A stretch of DNA of 64,000 nucleotides from positions 2,356,001 to 2,420,000 of the forward strand of contig NZ_JAFBCK010000001.1 of the NCBI RefSeq assembly GCF_016907695.1. The letters run 5' to 3'. How positions within the stretch are numbered: position 1 is the stretch's first letter; the number at the start of each line of letters is the position of its first letter. A model generated the notes under the pieces. It was given only the letters and a program-made list of their open reading frames with translations. It was not told the DNA's origin and ran no database searches. A program made the translations under genes and the position numbers. This document shows, piece after piece, positions 26,749 to 34,913 of the stretch. Source of the DNA: Actinokineospora baliensis. Lineage in GTDB: Bacteria; Actinomycetota; Actinomycetes; Mycobacteriales; Pseudonocardiaceae.

Positions 26749-27420
26749 CTAGGCGGCTTCGCTGGGGCGCTTGTGGTACGAGTCGACGTACTCCTGGCCG
26801 CTGAGCTCGAGGATCGCGTACATGATCTCGTCGGTCACGGCGCGGCGGATGGGCAGTGAGTTGGCCAGGCCGTCGTAGCGGCTGAAGTCGAGCGGCTCGC
26901 CGAAGCGCACGGTGATGCGGTGCGGGCGGGGCCACTTGCGGCCCGCGGGCTGGACCTTGTCCGTCCCGATCAGGGCCACCGGCACGACCGGCGCCTTGTG
27001 CTCCAGCGCCAGCTGCGCCACCCCGGTCCGGCCGCGGTGCAGCTTGCCGTCGAGGGAGCGCGTGCCCTCGGGGTGGATCGCGAACGCGTCGCCCGCGTCG
27101 AGCACCGCACCGGCCACCTCGAGCGAGGCCAGCGCCGCGCGGCTGTTGTCCCGCTCGACGGGGATGGCCCCCAGGGCGCGGAAGAGCACGCCGACCAGGC
27201 GCTTCTTCGGTGAGCCCCCGGCGAAGTACTCCGCCTTGGCCAGGAACGACACCCGGCGGGAGACCATCATCGGCACCACGAAGCTGTCGATGACCGCCAG
27301 GTGGTTGATCGCCAGGATCACCGGGCCCTTGGCGGGTACCCGCTCGGCGCCCTCGACGACGGGTCGCAGGAACAGCCTGGCCAGGAACGAGAGCACGACG
27401 CGCAGCGTGCGGTAGAACAC
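26749..27420 (-). CDS. 1-acylglycerol-3-phosphate acyltransferase (PlsC-like)
   Basis: A 223-aa membrane-bound acyltransferase for phospholipid synthesis. The HX4D motif reads NHLAVIDS and the second block is HPEGTRS. An N-terminal hydrophobic stretch (RTLRVVLSFLARLFL) anchors it. GTG 27420 has GAGGAGG 8 nt upstream; longer in-frame starts are rejected. The stop is immediately adjacent to the LOG gene stop. A related but different lipid gene (fadD6) occupies this spot in M. tuberculosis. Confidence 0.9.
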   Translation of the reverse strand: MFYRTLRVVLSFLARLFLRPVVEGAERVPAKGPVILAINHLAVIDSFVVPMMVSRRVSFLAKAEYFAGGSPKKRLVGVLFRALGAIPVERDNSRAALASLEVAGAVLDAGDAFAIHPEGTRSLDGKLHRGRTGVAQLALEHKAPVVPVALIGTDKVQPAGRKWPRPHRITVRFGEPLDFSRYDGLANSLPIRRAVTDEIMYAILELSGQEYVDSYHKRPSEAA

Positions 27421-27514
27421 GGATTGGCCTCCTCGGTCGCGCTCAACTGTAGCCGGCGCCGGTCGCGACCACCGCACGGTGGAGACGCCGCTCACCATGG
27501 CACCATCGGTAACC

Positions 27515-28384
27515 ATGACGGCTCTGCGGTTCGGCACCCGCGAGGTCCCCCAGGACCGCGCCCTGGTGATGGCGATCGTGAACCGGACCAGGGACTCCTT
27601 CTACGACCGGGGTGCCACCTTCGCCGAGCCCGCCGCCCTCGCCGCGGTCGACCGGGCGGTGGCCGAGGGCGCCGACATCGTCGACATCGGCGGGGTGCGG
27701 GCCGGGTCGCACGGCGAGCCGGTCGACTCGGCGGAGGAGGCGCGGCGGGTGGTCCCGTTCGTCGCGGCGGTGCGCGAGCGCCACCCCGACCTGGTGATCA
27801 GCGTCGACACCTGGCGGCACGAGGTGGGTCGGGCGGTGTGCGAGGCGGGCGCCGACCTGATCAACGACACCTGGGCGGGCGCGGACCCGCGGCTGGCCGA
27901 GGTCGCCGCCGAGTTCGGGGTCGGCATCGTCTGCTCGCACACCGGTGGCGCCGCCCCGCGCACCGACCCCCACCGGGTCCGCTACGGCGACCTCGTCGGT
28001 GAGGTCGTGACCGAGCTGGTGGCCAGGGCCGAGCGGATGGTCGAGCTGGGCGTGCCGCGCGAGGGCGTGCTCATCGACCCGACGCACGACTTCGGCAAGA
28101 ACACCTGGCACGGCCTGGAACTCCTGCGCCGCTTGGACGAGCTCGTCGCCACGGGGTGGCCGGTGCTGATGGCACTGTCCAACAAGGACTTCGTCGGCGA
28201 GACCCTCGACGTGAGCCTCGACGAGCGCGTGGACGGAACCCTTGCCGCCACGGCCGTTTCCGCGTGGGCGGGCGCGAAGGTCTTCCGCGCGCACCAGGTC
28301 GCCAGGACTCGTCAGGTCGTCGACATGGTCGCGGGCATCGCCGGAACCCGCCCCCCGGCCCGGGTGACCCGGGCCCTGGCGTGA
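27515..28384 (+). CDS. folP2: Dihydropteroate synthase homologue FolP2
   Basis: A 289-aa TIM barrel of the DHPS family. MAIVNRTRDSFYD is the N-terminal motif (classical enzymes have MG.VN.TPDSF), and SVDTW, NDTWAG and DPTHDFGKN follow. The TPDSF proline is Arg here. In mycobacteria FolP2 lies immediately before gpgS and lacks dihydropteroate synthase activity, so the folate role is doubtful. ATG 27515 is used; ATG 27497 is an alternative. The stop overlaps the gpgS start by 4 nt, which implies a linked function with glucosylglycerate synthesis. Confidence 0.88.
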   Translation: MTALRFGTREVPQDRALVMAIVNRTRDSFYDRGATFAEPAALAAVDRAVAEGADIVDIGGVRAGSHGEPVDSAEEARRVVPFVAAVRERHPDLVISVDTWRHEVGRAVCEAGADLINDTWAGADPRLAEVAAEFGVGIVCSHTGGAAPRTDPHRVRYGDLVGEVVTELVARAERMVELGVPREGVLIDPTHDFGKNTWHGLELLRRLDELVATGWPVLMALSNKDFVGETLDVSLDERVDGTLAATAVSAWAGAKVFRAHQVARTRQVVDMVAGIAGTRPPARVTRALA

Positions 28385-29286
28385 GCAGCCTGGAGCGGAC
28401 CACCTGGCAGAGTCCCGAGTGGACTGTCACGCAGTTGGTGCGCGCCAAGGGGAGCAGGACCGTCAGCGTGGTCCTACCCGCGTTGAACGAAGAGGCCACG
28501 GTCGGTGCTGTCGTCGCTTCGGTGCTGCCCCTGGTCGGCACGTTGGTCGACGAGCTCGTGGTCATCGACTCCGGGTCGACCGACCGCACCCGCGCTCGCG
28601 CCGAGGCCGCGGGCGCCCGGGTCGTGCACCGCGACGCCGTGCTGCCCGCCGTCGCGCCGCGCCCGGGCAAGGGCGAGGTCCTGTGGCGCTCGCTGGCCGC
28701 CACCAGTGGTGACCTGGTCGTCTTCCTCGACTCCGACCTGGTCGACCCCGACCCCGCGTTCGTCCCGCACCTGCTCGGACCGCTGCTGACCGCGCACGGC
28801 GTGCACCTGGTCAAGGGCTTCTACCGGCGCCCGCTGCGGCTGGAGACCGAGGAGGTCGGCACCGGCGGCGGCCGGGTCACCGAACTGCTGGCCCGACCCG
28901 CCCTGTCCGCGCTGCGCCCCGAGCTCGCCGACGTGATCCAACCCCTCGGCGGCGAGTACGCGGCCACCCGCGAGTTCCTCACCTCCGTCCCGTTCGCCGC
29001 GGGCTACGGCGTCGAGATCGGCCTGCTGCTCGACGCGCACACCCGCTACGGCCTCGCCGGGCTCGCCCAGGTCAACCTCGGTGTCCGCAAGCACCGCAAC
29101 CGCTCGCTGCTGCAACTGGGCGTCATGGCCAGGCAGATCCTCGGCACCGCTCTCGATCGCTGCGGCGTGCCGTCCGCGACCGGCGTGCTGACCCAGTTCG
29201 TACAGGTCGGCGGCGAATGGCTGCCGGACAGGACCGAGGTGCTCGTCGCCGACCGGCCCCCGATGGCCGGGGTGCTCGGCGGCTAG
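28381..29286 (+). CDS. gpgS: Glucosyl-3-phosphoglycerate synthase GpgS
   Basis: This GT81 enzyme transfers glucose from a nucleotide sugar to 3-phosphoglycerate, the first step of glucosylglycerate and methylglucose lipopolysaccharide synthesis. VVLPALNEEATVG and the metal-binding DSDLVDP are clear. The acceptor loop region EVGTGGGRVTELLARP and GYGVEIGLLLD also match. At 301 aa it is slightly shorter than the mycobacterial enzyme. GTG 28381 overlaps the folP2 stop. Methylglucose polysaccharides modulate fatty-acid synthesis, tying it to the glgA/glgC genes nearby. Confidence 0.93.
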   Translation: MSSLERTTWQSPEWTVTQLVRAKGSRTVSVVLPALNEEATVGAVVASVLPLVGTLVDELVVIDSGSTDRTRARAEAAGARVVHRDAVLPAVAPRPGKGEVLWRSLAATSGDLVVFLDSDLVDPDPAFVPHLLGPLLTAHGVHLVKGFYRRPLRLETEEVGTGGGRVTELLARPALSALRPELADVIQPLGGEYAATREFLTSVPFAAGYGVEIGLLLDAHTRYGLAGLAQVNLGVRKHRNRSLLQLGVMARQILGTALDRCGVPSATGVLTQFVQVGGEWLPDRTEVLVADRPPMAGVLGG

Positions 29287-29747
29287 ACCGGCCTGGTCAG
29301 GTGGTACTCGGTGATGCTCGGGTCGTTCGGGTACGGCATCTCCCGGCCGTTCGGGGTGAACCCGAGCCGGTCGTAGAAGCGCCGCGCGCGGGGGTTGTTG
29401 CCCACCACCCAGGCGTTCACCGCGCCAGCCCCCTCCGCCTTCGCCCAGTCCACCAGCGTCTCCACCAACTCGGTCGCCAGCGACGTGCCCCTGGCGGCTG
29501 GCGCGATCCACACCGAGATCATCTCCACCGGGTCGCCGGGGATGCCCGCCGCGATCGCGACCGGCTCGACGTCGGCGAAGGCCAGGAAGACGGCGTGCTT
29601 GCGCGGCCAGTCCCGCCAGTGGTCGTCGCCGTAGGGCGTCTCCTTGGCCAGGGTGGACGCGAACGCGTACGGGGCCTCGGTGAGGGCGGCCAGCCGGACG
29701 GCGCGGATCGCGGACCAGTCGGCTGGGGTGGCGCGGCTGATGGCCAT
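29283..29747 (-). CDS. GNAT family acetyltransferase
   Basis: A 154-aa single-domain GNAT protein. ISVWIAPAARGTSLATELVE is the acetyl-CoA loop and VVGNNPRARRFYDRLGF the C-terminal signature. It starts at ATG 29747 and its stop overlaps the gpgS stop by 4 nt in convergent orientation. The gene is absent from the equivalent mycobacterial position, so it is probably a lineage insertion. Substrate unknown. Confidence 0.88.
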   Translation of the reverse strand: MAISRATPADWSAIRAVRLAALTEAPYAFASTLAKETPYGDDHWRDWPRKHAVFLAFADVEPVAIAAGIPGDPVEMISVWIAPAARGTSLATELVETLVDWAKAEGAGAVNAWVVGNNPRARRFYDRLGFTPNGREMPYPNDPSITEYHLTRPV

Positions 29748-29842
29748 GATCGCGAGGTTCCCCGGGGTGCCGGGGGCCCGGCAACCGGTTTTCTCCCGCT
29801 CACCCGCTGTGCGGACCGGCCGATGCGTGACACGATCTGCCC

Positions 29843-30145
29843 GTGACCACCGTGCTCATCTACCTCGTCGTCATGGCGCTCGTGGCCGCCGTGGTGTTCC
29901 TGCTCGCCTCCGTGGTGTTCGGCCGCGGCGAGGAACTGCCCGCGCTGCCCCCCGGCGCGTCCCCGACCCGGCTGCCCGCCACCGACGTCACCGGCGACGA
30001 CGTGCGCTCGGTGCGGTTCCAGCTGGTGTTCCGCGGCTACCGGATGACCGAGGTGGACTGGGTGCTGCAGCGCCTCGGCGGCGAGCTCGACCAGCTGCGG
30101 GCCAAGGTGGCCGAGCTGGAGAAGGCGGATGATCCGAGTCGCTGA
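29843..30145 (+). CDS. Small DivIVA-domain membrane protein (Rv1209-like)
   Basis: A 100-aa protein. One N-terminal membrane span (VLIYLVVMALVAAVVFLLAS) is followed by a short linker and the DivIVA-type motif RFQLVFRGYRMTEVDWVLQR with a coiled-coil tail, quoted here as FRGYRMTEVDWVLQR. It is in the same place as Rv1209, between gpgS and tagA. CACGAT ends 6 nt before the GTG, so the message may be leaderless. The end overlaps the next gene by 17 nt. A role at curved membrane or cell poles is possible by analogy only. Confidence 0.8.
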   Translation: MTTVLIYLVVMALVAAVVFLLASVVFGRGEELPALPPGASPTRLPATDVTGDDVRSVRFQLVFRGYRMTEVDWVLQRLGGELDQLRAKVAELEKADDPSR

Positions 30146-30557
30146 ACGCGTCGACATCCAGGCGCCAGCCGAGGTGACCTGGGCGGCGATGACCGACTGG
30201 GCGCGGCAGGGCACCTGGATGCTCGGCACCACGGTCAGGGTGACCGGCGGTGACGGCCGCGGCGTCGGGTCGACACTGGCCGCGTTCACCGGCGTCATCG
30301 GCATCGGGTTCACTGACCACATGGAGATCACCGAGTGGCGGCCCCCGGCCCGCTGCGCCGTCCGCCACACGGGCTGGCTCGTGCGCGGCACCGGGGTGTT
30401 CGAGGTCGAAGACCGCGGCGCCGCCGGGTCGACCTTCGTGTGGCGGGAAGACCTGCGGGTGCCGCGACCGCTGTGGGCCCTGGTGAGCCCGGTGTTCCGC
30501 GCGGGACTGCGGCTGTCGCTGCGCCGGTTCGCGGCGTTCGCGGAGGCGCGCGCGTGA
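30129..30557 (+). CDS. SRPBCC/START-like protein
   Basis: A 142-aa protein with the helix-grip fold pattern: VDIQAPAEVTWAAMTDW, then VGSTLAAFTG and MEITEWRPPARCAVRHTGW, ending in a long C-terminal helix (GLRLSLRRFAAFAEA). Such proteins bind hydrophobic ligands or act as cyclases. ATG 30129 has GGAGAAGG upstream and overlaps the DivIVA-like gene. The stop overlaps tagA (GTGA). No ligand can be inferred. Confidence 0.85.
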   Translation: MIRVAERVDIQAPAEVTWAAMTDWARQGTWMLGTTVRVTGGDGRGVGSTLAAFTGVIGIGFTDHMEITEWRPPARCAVRHTGWLVRGTGVFEVEDRGAAGSTFVWREDLRVPRPLWALVSPVFRAGLRLSLRRFAAFAEARA

Positions 30558-31108
30558 CGGCGCTGGTGCGGTGCGCCTGGGGTGACTCGACGCCGGACTA
30601 CGCGGACTACCACGACAACGAGTGGGGCGTGCCGCTGCGCGGGCGGGACGCGATGTACGAGCGGGTGAGCCTGGAGGCGTTCCAGAGCGGGCTGTCCTGG
30701 ATCACGATCCTGCGCAAGCGGGAGGCGTTCCGCGAGGCGTTCGAGCAGTTCGTCCCGGAACGGGTCGCCGGGTTCGGCCCGACCGAGGTGGACCGGCTGA
30801 TGGCGGACGCGGGGATCGTGCGCAACCGGGCGAAGATCGAGGCCACCATTCGCAACGCTCGGGCCGTGGTCGCCCTGGACGAGCCCTTCGACGACCTCCT
30901 CTGGTCCTTCGCCCCCACCACCCCCCGCCCCCGCCCAGCCACCCACGCGGACGTCCCGGCCATCACCCCGGAGTCCACGGCGATGGCCAAAGCCCTCAAA
31001 CGCCACGGCTTCGCCTTCGTCGGCCCCACCACCTGCTACGCCCTCATGCAAGCCACCGGCATGGTCAACGACCACGTCGCCACCTGCTTCCGCGCCACGG
31101 AGCACTGA
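30554..31108 (+). CDS. tagA: DNA-3-methyladenine glycosylase I
   Basis: A 184-aa base-excision repair enzyme removing 3-methyladenine. CAWGDSTPDYADYHDNEWG carries the N-terminal zinc-binding Cys and the substrate pocket. FQSGLSWITILRKREAFREA and NRAKIEA are family signatures, and the C-terminal zinc residues are in HVATCFRATEH. GTG 30554 overlaps the SRPBCC stop. The gene ends 8 bp before a dense palindrome array, and its last codons (GAGCAC TGA) themselves resemble a half-unit of that repeat. Confidence 0.95.
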   Translation: MTALVRCAWGDSTPDYADYHDNEWGVPLRGRDAMYERVSLEAFQSGLSWITILRKREAFREAFEQFVPERVAGFGPTEVDRLMADAGIVRNRAKIEATIRNARAVVALDEPFDDLLWSFAPTTPRPRPATHADVPAITPESTAMAKALKRHGFAFVGPTTCYALMQATGMVNDHVATCFRATEH

Positions 31109-31115
31109 CCACAAA

Positions 31116-31376
31116 CGAGAGCACTGCTCTCGAAGTGGAGCACCGCTCCCGGAGGGTGGCGCTCTTCGCCGAGAGCGCTGATCGCCGTCGTGAGCACCGC
31201 TCTCCCGGATGTCGGATCGCGCGGAGAGCACCGCTCTTGTTGGAGAGCGGCGCTCTCGACCGCGTCGATCCTTGGCGAGAGCGGTGCTCTCGAATGAAGG
31301 CGCCGCTCTGCCTGTGGGTCTCGCGAACGCCGCTCATTGTCGAGAGCACTGCTCTCGACAATGAGCACTGCTCTCG
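31116..31376. repeat. Array of GAGAGC-N3-GCTCTC palindromes
   Basis: About nine units and two half-units of the palindrome GAGAGC(A/G)(C/G)(C/T/G)GCTCTC fill the entire gap between tagA and the convergent enoyl-CoA hydratase gene. Clear units are at 31116-31132, 31137-31149, 31191-31204, 31224-31238, 31243-31257, 31276-31292, 31341-31357 and 31363-31376. A reversed-arm hairpin lies at 31159-31178. The unit at 31341 sits inside a 35-bp perfect palindrome (31332-31366; arms GCTCATTGTCGAGAGCA and complement, 1-nt centre). Spacing is irregular and frames through the array are artefacts. It may act as a bidirectional terminator or a dispersed repeat family. Confidence 0.9.
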
Positions 31377-31379
31377 GGG

Positions 31380-32168
31380 CTAGTGGCCGACGAAGTTGGG
31401 GGTGCGTTTGGCGACGAAGGCCTCGACGCCCTCGCGGTGGTCGGCTGTCGCGCCCGCTTCCTGCTGGGTGCGGCCCTCGACAGCCAGCCCCTCAGCGAGT
31501 GGGGCGCCTGCGGAGGCGAGCAACGCCTCCTTGATCTTGGCGTAAGCCGCCGTCGGGCCCGTGGCGAGTCGGGCGGCCAAAGCCTGGGCCGTGGGCAGGA
31601 CCTCGTCCACCGGCACGACCTGGTTGACCATCCCGATCCGCAGCGCCTCCTCCGCGTCCACCGGCCGCGCCAGCAGGAACAGCTCCATCGCCCGCCCGTA
31701 CCCGATCAGGCGCGGCAGGGTCCACGCCGACCCGGAGTCCGCGGTCAGCCCGACCCCCGCGAAGGCCATCAGGAACTTGGTCGATTCGGCCGCGACCCGC
31801 AGGTCGCACGCGTACGCGAACGACGCCCCCGCCCCGGCGGCCATCCCGTTCACCGCCGCGATGATCGGCTTGGGCAGCGTGGTGATGGCCGTCACGATCG
31901 GGTTGTAGTGCTTGTCGACCGTCGCCAGCGGTGCCGGGTCGTCCGCGCGCAGGAGGTCGAGGTGCTCCTTCAGGTCCTGTCCCGCGCAGAACGCCTTGCC
32001 TGCCCCGGTCAGCACCACCGCCCGCACCGAGGCGTCCGCCCCGGCCTCTTCCAGGGCCGTGATCAGCGCTTCCTTCAGCGCCACGGTCAGCGAGTTGAAC
32101 GACTCCGGTCGGTTCAGAGTCAGCGTGCGCACCCCGTCGCGGTCTGAGATCGTCAGCACCTCGGCCAC
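31380..32168 (-). CDS. Enoyl-CoA hydratase/isomerase family (PaaG-like)
   Basis: A 262-aa crotonase-fold enzyme acting on acyl-CoA thioesters. The oxyanion-hole segments are FCAGQDLKEH and NGMAAGAGASFAYACDLRVA, cut here as GMAAGAGASFAYACD. The active-site region around GLTADSGSAWTLPRLIG resembles PaaG-type isomerases. GTG 32168 follows an AAAGGTGG stretch. It is 19 nt downstream of a PaaX-family regulator on the same strand, a pairing frequent in actinobacteria. A phenylacetate link is inferred; no other paa gene is nearby. Confidence 0.87.
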   Translation of the reverse strand: MAEVLTISDRDGVRTLTLNRPESFNSLTVALKEALITALEEAGADASVRAVVLTGAGKAFCAGQDLKEHLDLLRADDPAPLATVDKHYNPIVTAITTLPKPIIAAVNGMAAGAGASFAYACDLRVAAESTKFLMAFAGVGLTADSGSAWTLPRLIGYGRAMELFLLARPVDAEEALRIGMVNQVVPVDEVLPTAQALAARLATGPTAAYAKIKEALLASAGAPLAEGLAVEGRTQQEAGATADHREGVEAFVAKRTPNFVGH

Positions 32169-32187
32169 TGGACGCCACCTTTCCTGG

Positions 32188-33051
32188 TCACGCGGTAGAC
32201 CTCTGCTTACCACCCCGCCGCAGGCAGTCGTCCAGGAACTCGGTCACAGCCGGGGCCAGGCGGGCCGTGTGCCGGTCGAAGAACTCCGCGGCGGCGAACC
32301 CCGGCCAGTCCGGGGGCAGCAGGTCCACCGGCAGCCCCGGGTCGGCGAACAGGAACTTGCGCCACGCGTGCAGCAGCCGCTGGGTCGCCGCAAAAGCCTC
32401 CGCCGGGTCGGTTCCGTCCACAGCGGACATCACGGGTGACCAGGTCGCCACGAACTCGCGGTACCGCTCACCCAACCCGGTGAGATCCCACGCGCGGGCG
32501 GCCAGGTCCACGTCCGACCCGTCCTGCGCCCCGTGGAAGACCCTGGCCGTCAACCCCTCCCCGGCCAGCACCTCGCCCAGCTCCGCCGACGGCCGGGGTG
32601 CGACCCAAGTCGACGGTCCCAGCGGCCCGTACCCGAGTAACCGCAACGACGACGCCAGGCGGTCGCGCGCGCCCCTCGGCGGCGCCTCCTCCAGCACGAC
32701 CACGTGCCAACGCCCGTCCCAAGTGGACGGGAGGGTGCGGTAGATCCTGGCGCCCGCCTCGTCGAGCCGCAGCTCGGCGCGGGTGGTGAGGGTGTAGCCG
32801 GGGCCGTCGGCGAGGCGGACCGGGGTGAGCCAGCCCTGGCGGACCATTCTGGACACCGCGGTCCTGATCGCGGGCGCGCCGAAGCCCAGCGGCTCCAGCA
32901 GCCGCACCAGCGCGGCGATGGTCGCCGAGCCGTCCCGCTGCCGCAGGTGGCCGCCGAAGACGTCGAAGAGGGCGGAACGGGCGCGCACGACCGTCGAGTC
33001 TGGCAGGCCGTCGACCCCCGGCGCCACCCATCGTGGCCGGTCACCCGACAC
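32188..33051 (-). CDS. PaaX-family transcriptional regulator
   Basis: A 287-aa repressor-type protein. The N-terminal winged helix includes ARSALFDVFGGHLRQRDG and the recognition-like segment IRTAVSRMVRQGWL; the middle and C-terminal PaaX domains follow (LLHAWRKFLFADPGLPVDLLP, quoted in part as RKFLFADPGLPVDLLPP). PaaX proteins respond to phenylacetyl-CoA and control its degradation. It heads the two-gene unit with the enoyl-CoA hydratase and is divergent from the DUF3117 gene. GTG 33051 is the only sensible start. Confidence 0.88.
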   Translation of the reverse strand: MSGDRPRWVAPGVDGLPDSTVVRARSALFDVFGGHLRQRDGSATIAALVRLLEPLGFGAPAIRTAVSRMVRQGWLTPVRLADGPGYTLTTRAELRLDEAGARIYRTLPSTWDGRWHVVVLEEAPPRGARDRLASSLRLLGYGPLGPSTWVAPRPSAELGEVLAGEGLTARVFHGAQDGSDVDLAARAWDLTGLGERYREFVATWSPVMSAVDGTDPAEAFAATQRLLHAWRKFLFADPGLPVDLLPPDWPGFAAAEFFDRHTARLAPAVTEFLDDCLRRGGKQRSTA

Positions 33052-33159
33052 GCGATGATCGGTTCCGATTTCACCGCCGCGCGCCGGATGGGGGAGAATG
33101 GCCCGGACCCGGCGGGTTCGCTGCGTCGGGTGGGCAGGCTATGACGGAGGGAGCACGCT

Positions 33160-33327
33160 ATGGCGGCCATGAAGCCCCGGACCGGAGACGGTCCCCTCGA
33201 AGTGACCAAGGAGGGCCGGGGCATCGTGATGCGCGTCCCGCTCGAGGGCGGCGGACGTCTGGTGGTCGAGATGACCCCGGAGGAGGCCAGCAACCTCGGC
33301 GACGCGCTCAAGTCCGCCTCGGGCTGA
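33160..33327 (+). CDS. DUF3117 small conserved protein (Rv1211-like)
   Basis: A 55-aa protein: MAAMKPRTGDGPLEVTKEGR, then GIVMRVPLEGGGRLVVEMT and PEEASNLGDALKSASG. This is the near-invariant DUF3117 protein of actinobacteria, in the Rv1211 position between tagA and glgA. ATG 33160 has GGAGG at good distance. It is compact and beta-rich with no catalytic residues. Function unknown. Confidence 0.92.
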   Translation: MAAMKPRTGDGPLEVTKEGRGIVMRVPLEGGGRLVVEMTPEEASNLGDALKSASG

Positions 33328-33425
33328 TCCCCCAACGCCGGGCCTGATCACCGCCTCCGGTCGTGATCACCCCGGCGCACCCCGGCCCCAGCCGACACCC
33401 TCGACGCTCCCGCACGGAGGACCGC

Positions 33426-34913
33426 TTGCCCACGCCGACCCCGCCGACGCCGCTGCCCGACGTGGAGGTGTCCGCCGGGTCCGCGGCGGGTGTCCCGGTC
33501 GCCGTCCTCACCAGGGCTTCCGACGACGGCCCGGCCCAGATCGGCCCCGGTGGTGACGAGCTCGGCCCGGCCTGGGCGGAGGCCGTGGGCCTGGCGGGCA
33601 AGGCGGGCGAAGTGCGCCGCGGTCCGGTTGACGCGGCGGCCAGGTGGGCCGTGGGGGTCGGCGCTGGTGAGCCCAAGCACTGGCGCGGCGCGGGCGCGGC
33701 ACTCGCCCGCGCGGTCAACGCCCTGCTGGAGACCAGGCCGGACGCGGGCGACGCGGTGCAGGTCGAGCTCCCCGCCGACGTCGACGCCGAGCAGGCCGCC
33801 TGGTTCGCGACCGGGCTGCGGTTGGGTGGCTACCGGTACCGGGTGACCGGCGAGGACCAGGCTCCCCGGTTGCGCTCCGTGCGCCTGGTGGTGTCCGAAC
33901 GCGACCGTCGCGAACGGATCGCCGCCGCGGTCAAGCGGGCCGGTGTGCTGGCCGCGGCGACCGCGCTGACGCGTGACCTGGCCAACGCGCCCTCCAACGT
34001 CAAAGACCCCGCCTGGCTGGCCAAGAGCGCGGTCAAGGCGATCGGCAAGCCCAAGGGCCTCACCGCGCGCATCCACGACGAGAAGTGGCTGGCCGAGCAC
34101 GGTTTCGGCGGTCTGCTCGCGGTCGGCGGGGGCTCCTCGCGCCCGCCCCGCCTGGTGCATGTGACCTGGTCGCCGCCCAACGCCGTCGGGCCGCACATCG
34201 GCTTGGTCGGCAAGGGCATCACCTTCGACACCGGCGGCATCTCCATCAAGCCGAACGAGGGCATGCACCTCATGCGCACGGACATGGCCGGTGGCGCGGC
34301 TGTGCTTGCTGCGATTGGCGCAATCGCCCGTCTTGGCCTGCCTATTCGCGTGACGGCTCTAGTCCCGTGCGCGGAGAACCACGTGTCCGGGTCCTCTTAC
34401 CGCCCTGGCGACGTAGTGCGCCACTACGGCGGTAAGACCACCGAGATCACCAACACCGACGCCGAAGGCAGGGTCGTCCTCGCGGACGCCCTCACCTACG
34501 CCCACCAGGACCTAGGAGTCGACCTCCTCGTCGACGTCGCCACGCTCACTGGTGCGATGAAGGTCTCTCTAGGCACCCGCATCGGCGGCCTCTTCACCGA
34601 CGACGACGCCCTAGCCGACCGGATCTCCGCCGCCAGCACCACCGCCGGTGAGTCCTTGTGGCGGATGCCGCTGCTGGACCATTTGGCCGCCGAGGTGCAC
34701 AGCGACGTCGCGGACGTCCGCCAGTGCCCGCCAGGGCCCGGGGCCATCACCGCGGCGCTGTTCCTGCGCGAGTTCACCGGTGGCCTCCCGTGGGCGCACC
34801 TGGACATCGCCGGACCGGCACGCGCCGACCGCGCTTACGCCGACGTCGTGCCCGGTGCGACCGGGTTCGCCGCCCGCACGCTGGTCGAGTTCGTCGCCTC
34901 GTACGGCTCCTGA
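33426..34913 (+). CDS. pepA: Leucyl aminopeptidase, M17 family
   Basis: A 495-aa di-metal aminopeptidase of the cytoplasm. Catalytic and metal motifs are GKGITFDTGGISIKP, MRTDMAGGAAV and the signature NTDAEGRVVLADALTY. The N-terminal domain is typical for the family. TTG 33426 has GGAGG 6 nt upstream, a good site despite the weak start codon. The last 79 nt are overlapped on the other strand by the GtrA-like gene. Mycobacteria carry pepB elsewhere, so this is an insertion relative to that synteny. Confidence 0.94.
   Translation: MPTPTPPTPLPDVEVSAGSAAGVPVAVLTRASDDGPAQIGPGGDELGPAWAEAVGLAGKAGEVRRGPVDAAARWAVGVGAGEPKHWRGAGAALARAVNALLETRPDAGDAVQVELPADVDAEQAAWFATGLRLGGYRYRVTGEDQAPRLRSVRLVVSERDRRERIAAAVKRAGVLAAATALTRDLANAPSNVKDPAWLAKSAVKAIGKPKGLTARIHDEKWLAEHGFGGLLAVGGGSSRPPRLVHVTWSPPNAVGPHIGLVGKGITFDTGGISIKPNEGMHLMRTDMAGGAAVLAAIGAIARLGLPIRVTALVPCAENHVSGSSYRPGDVVRHYGGKTTEITNTDAEGRVVLADALTYAHQDLGVDLLVDVATLTGAMKVSLGTRIGGLFTDDDALADRISAASTTAGESLWRMPLLDHLAAEVHSDVADVRQCPPGPGAITAALFLREFTGGLPWAHLDIAGPARADRAYADVVPGATGFAARTLVEFVASYGS

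Noticed and set aside
31116..31376. CRISPR array
   Set aside because: The repeated unit is a short palindrome with irregular spacing, no constant-length spacers and no cas genes nearby.
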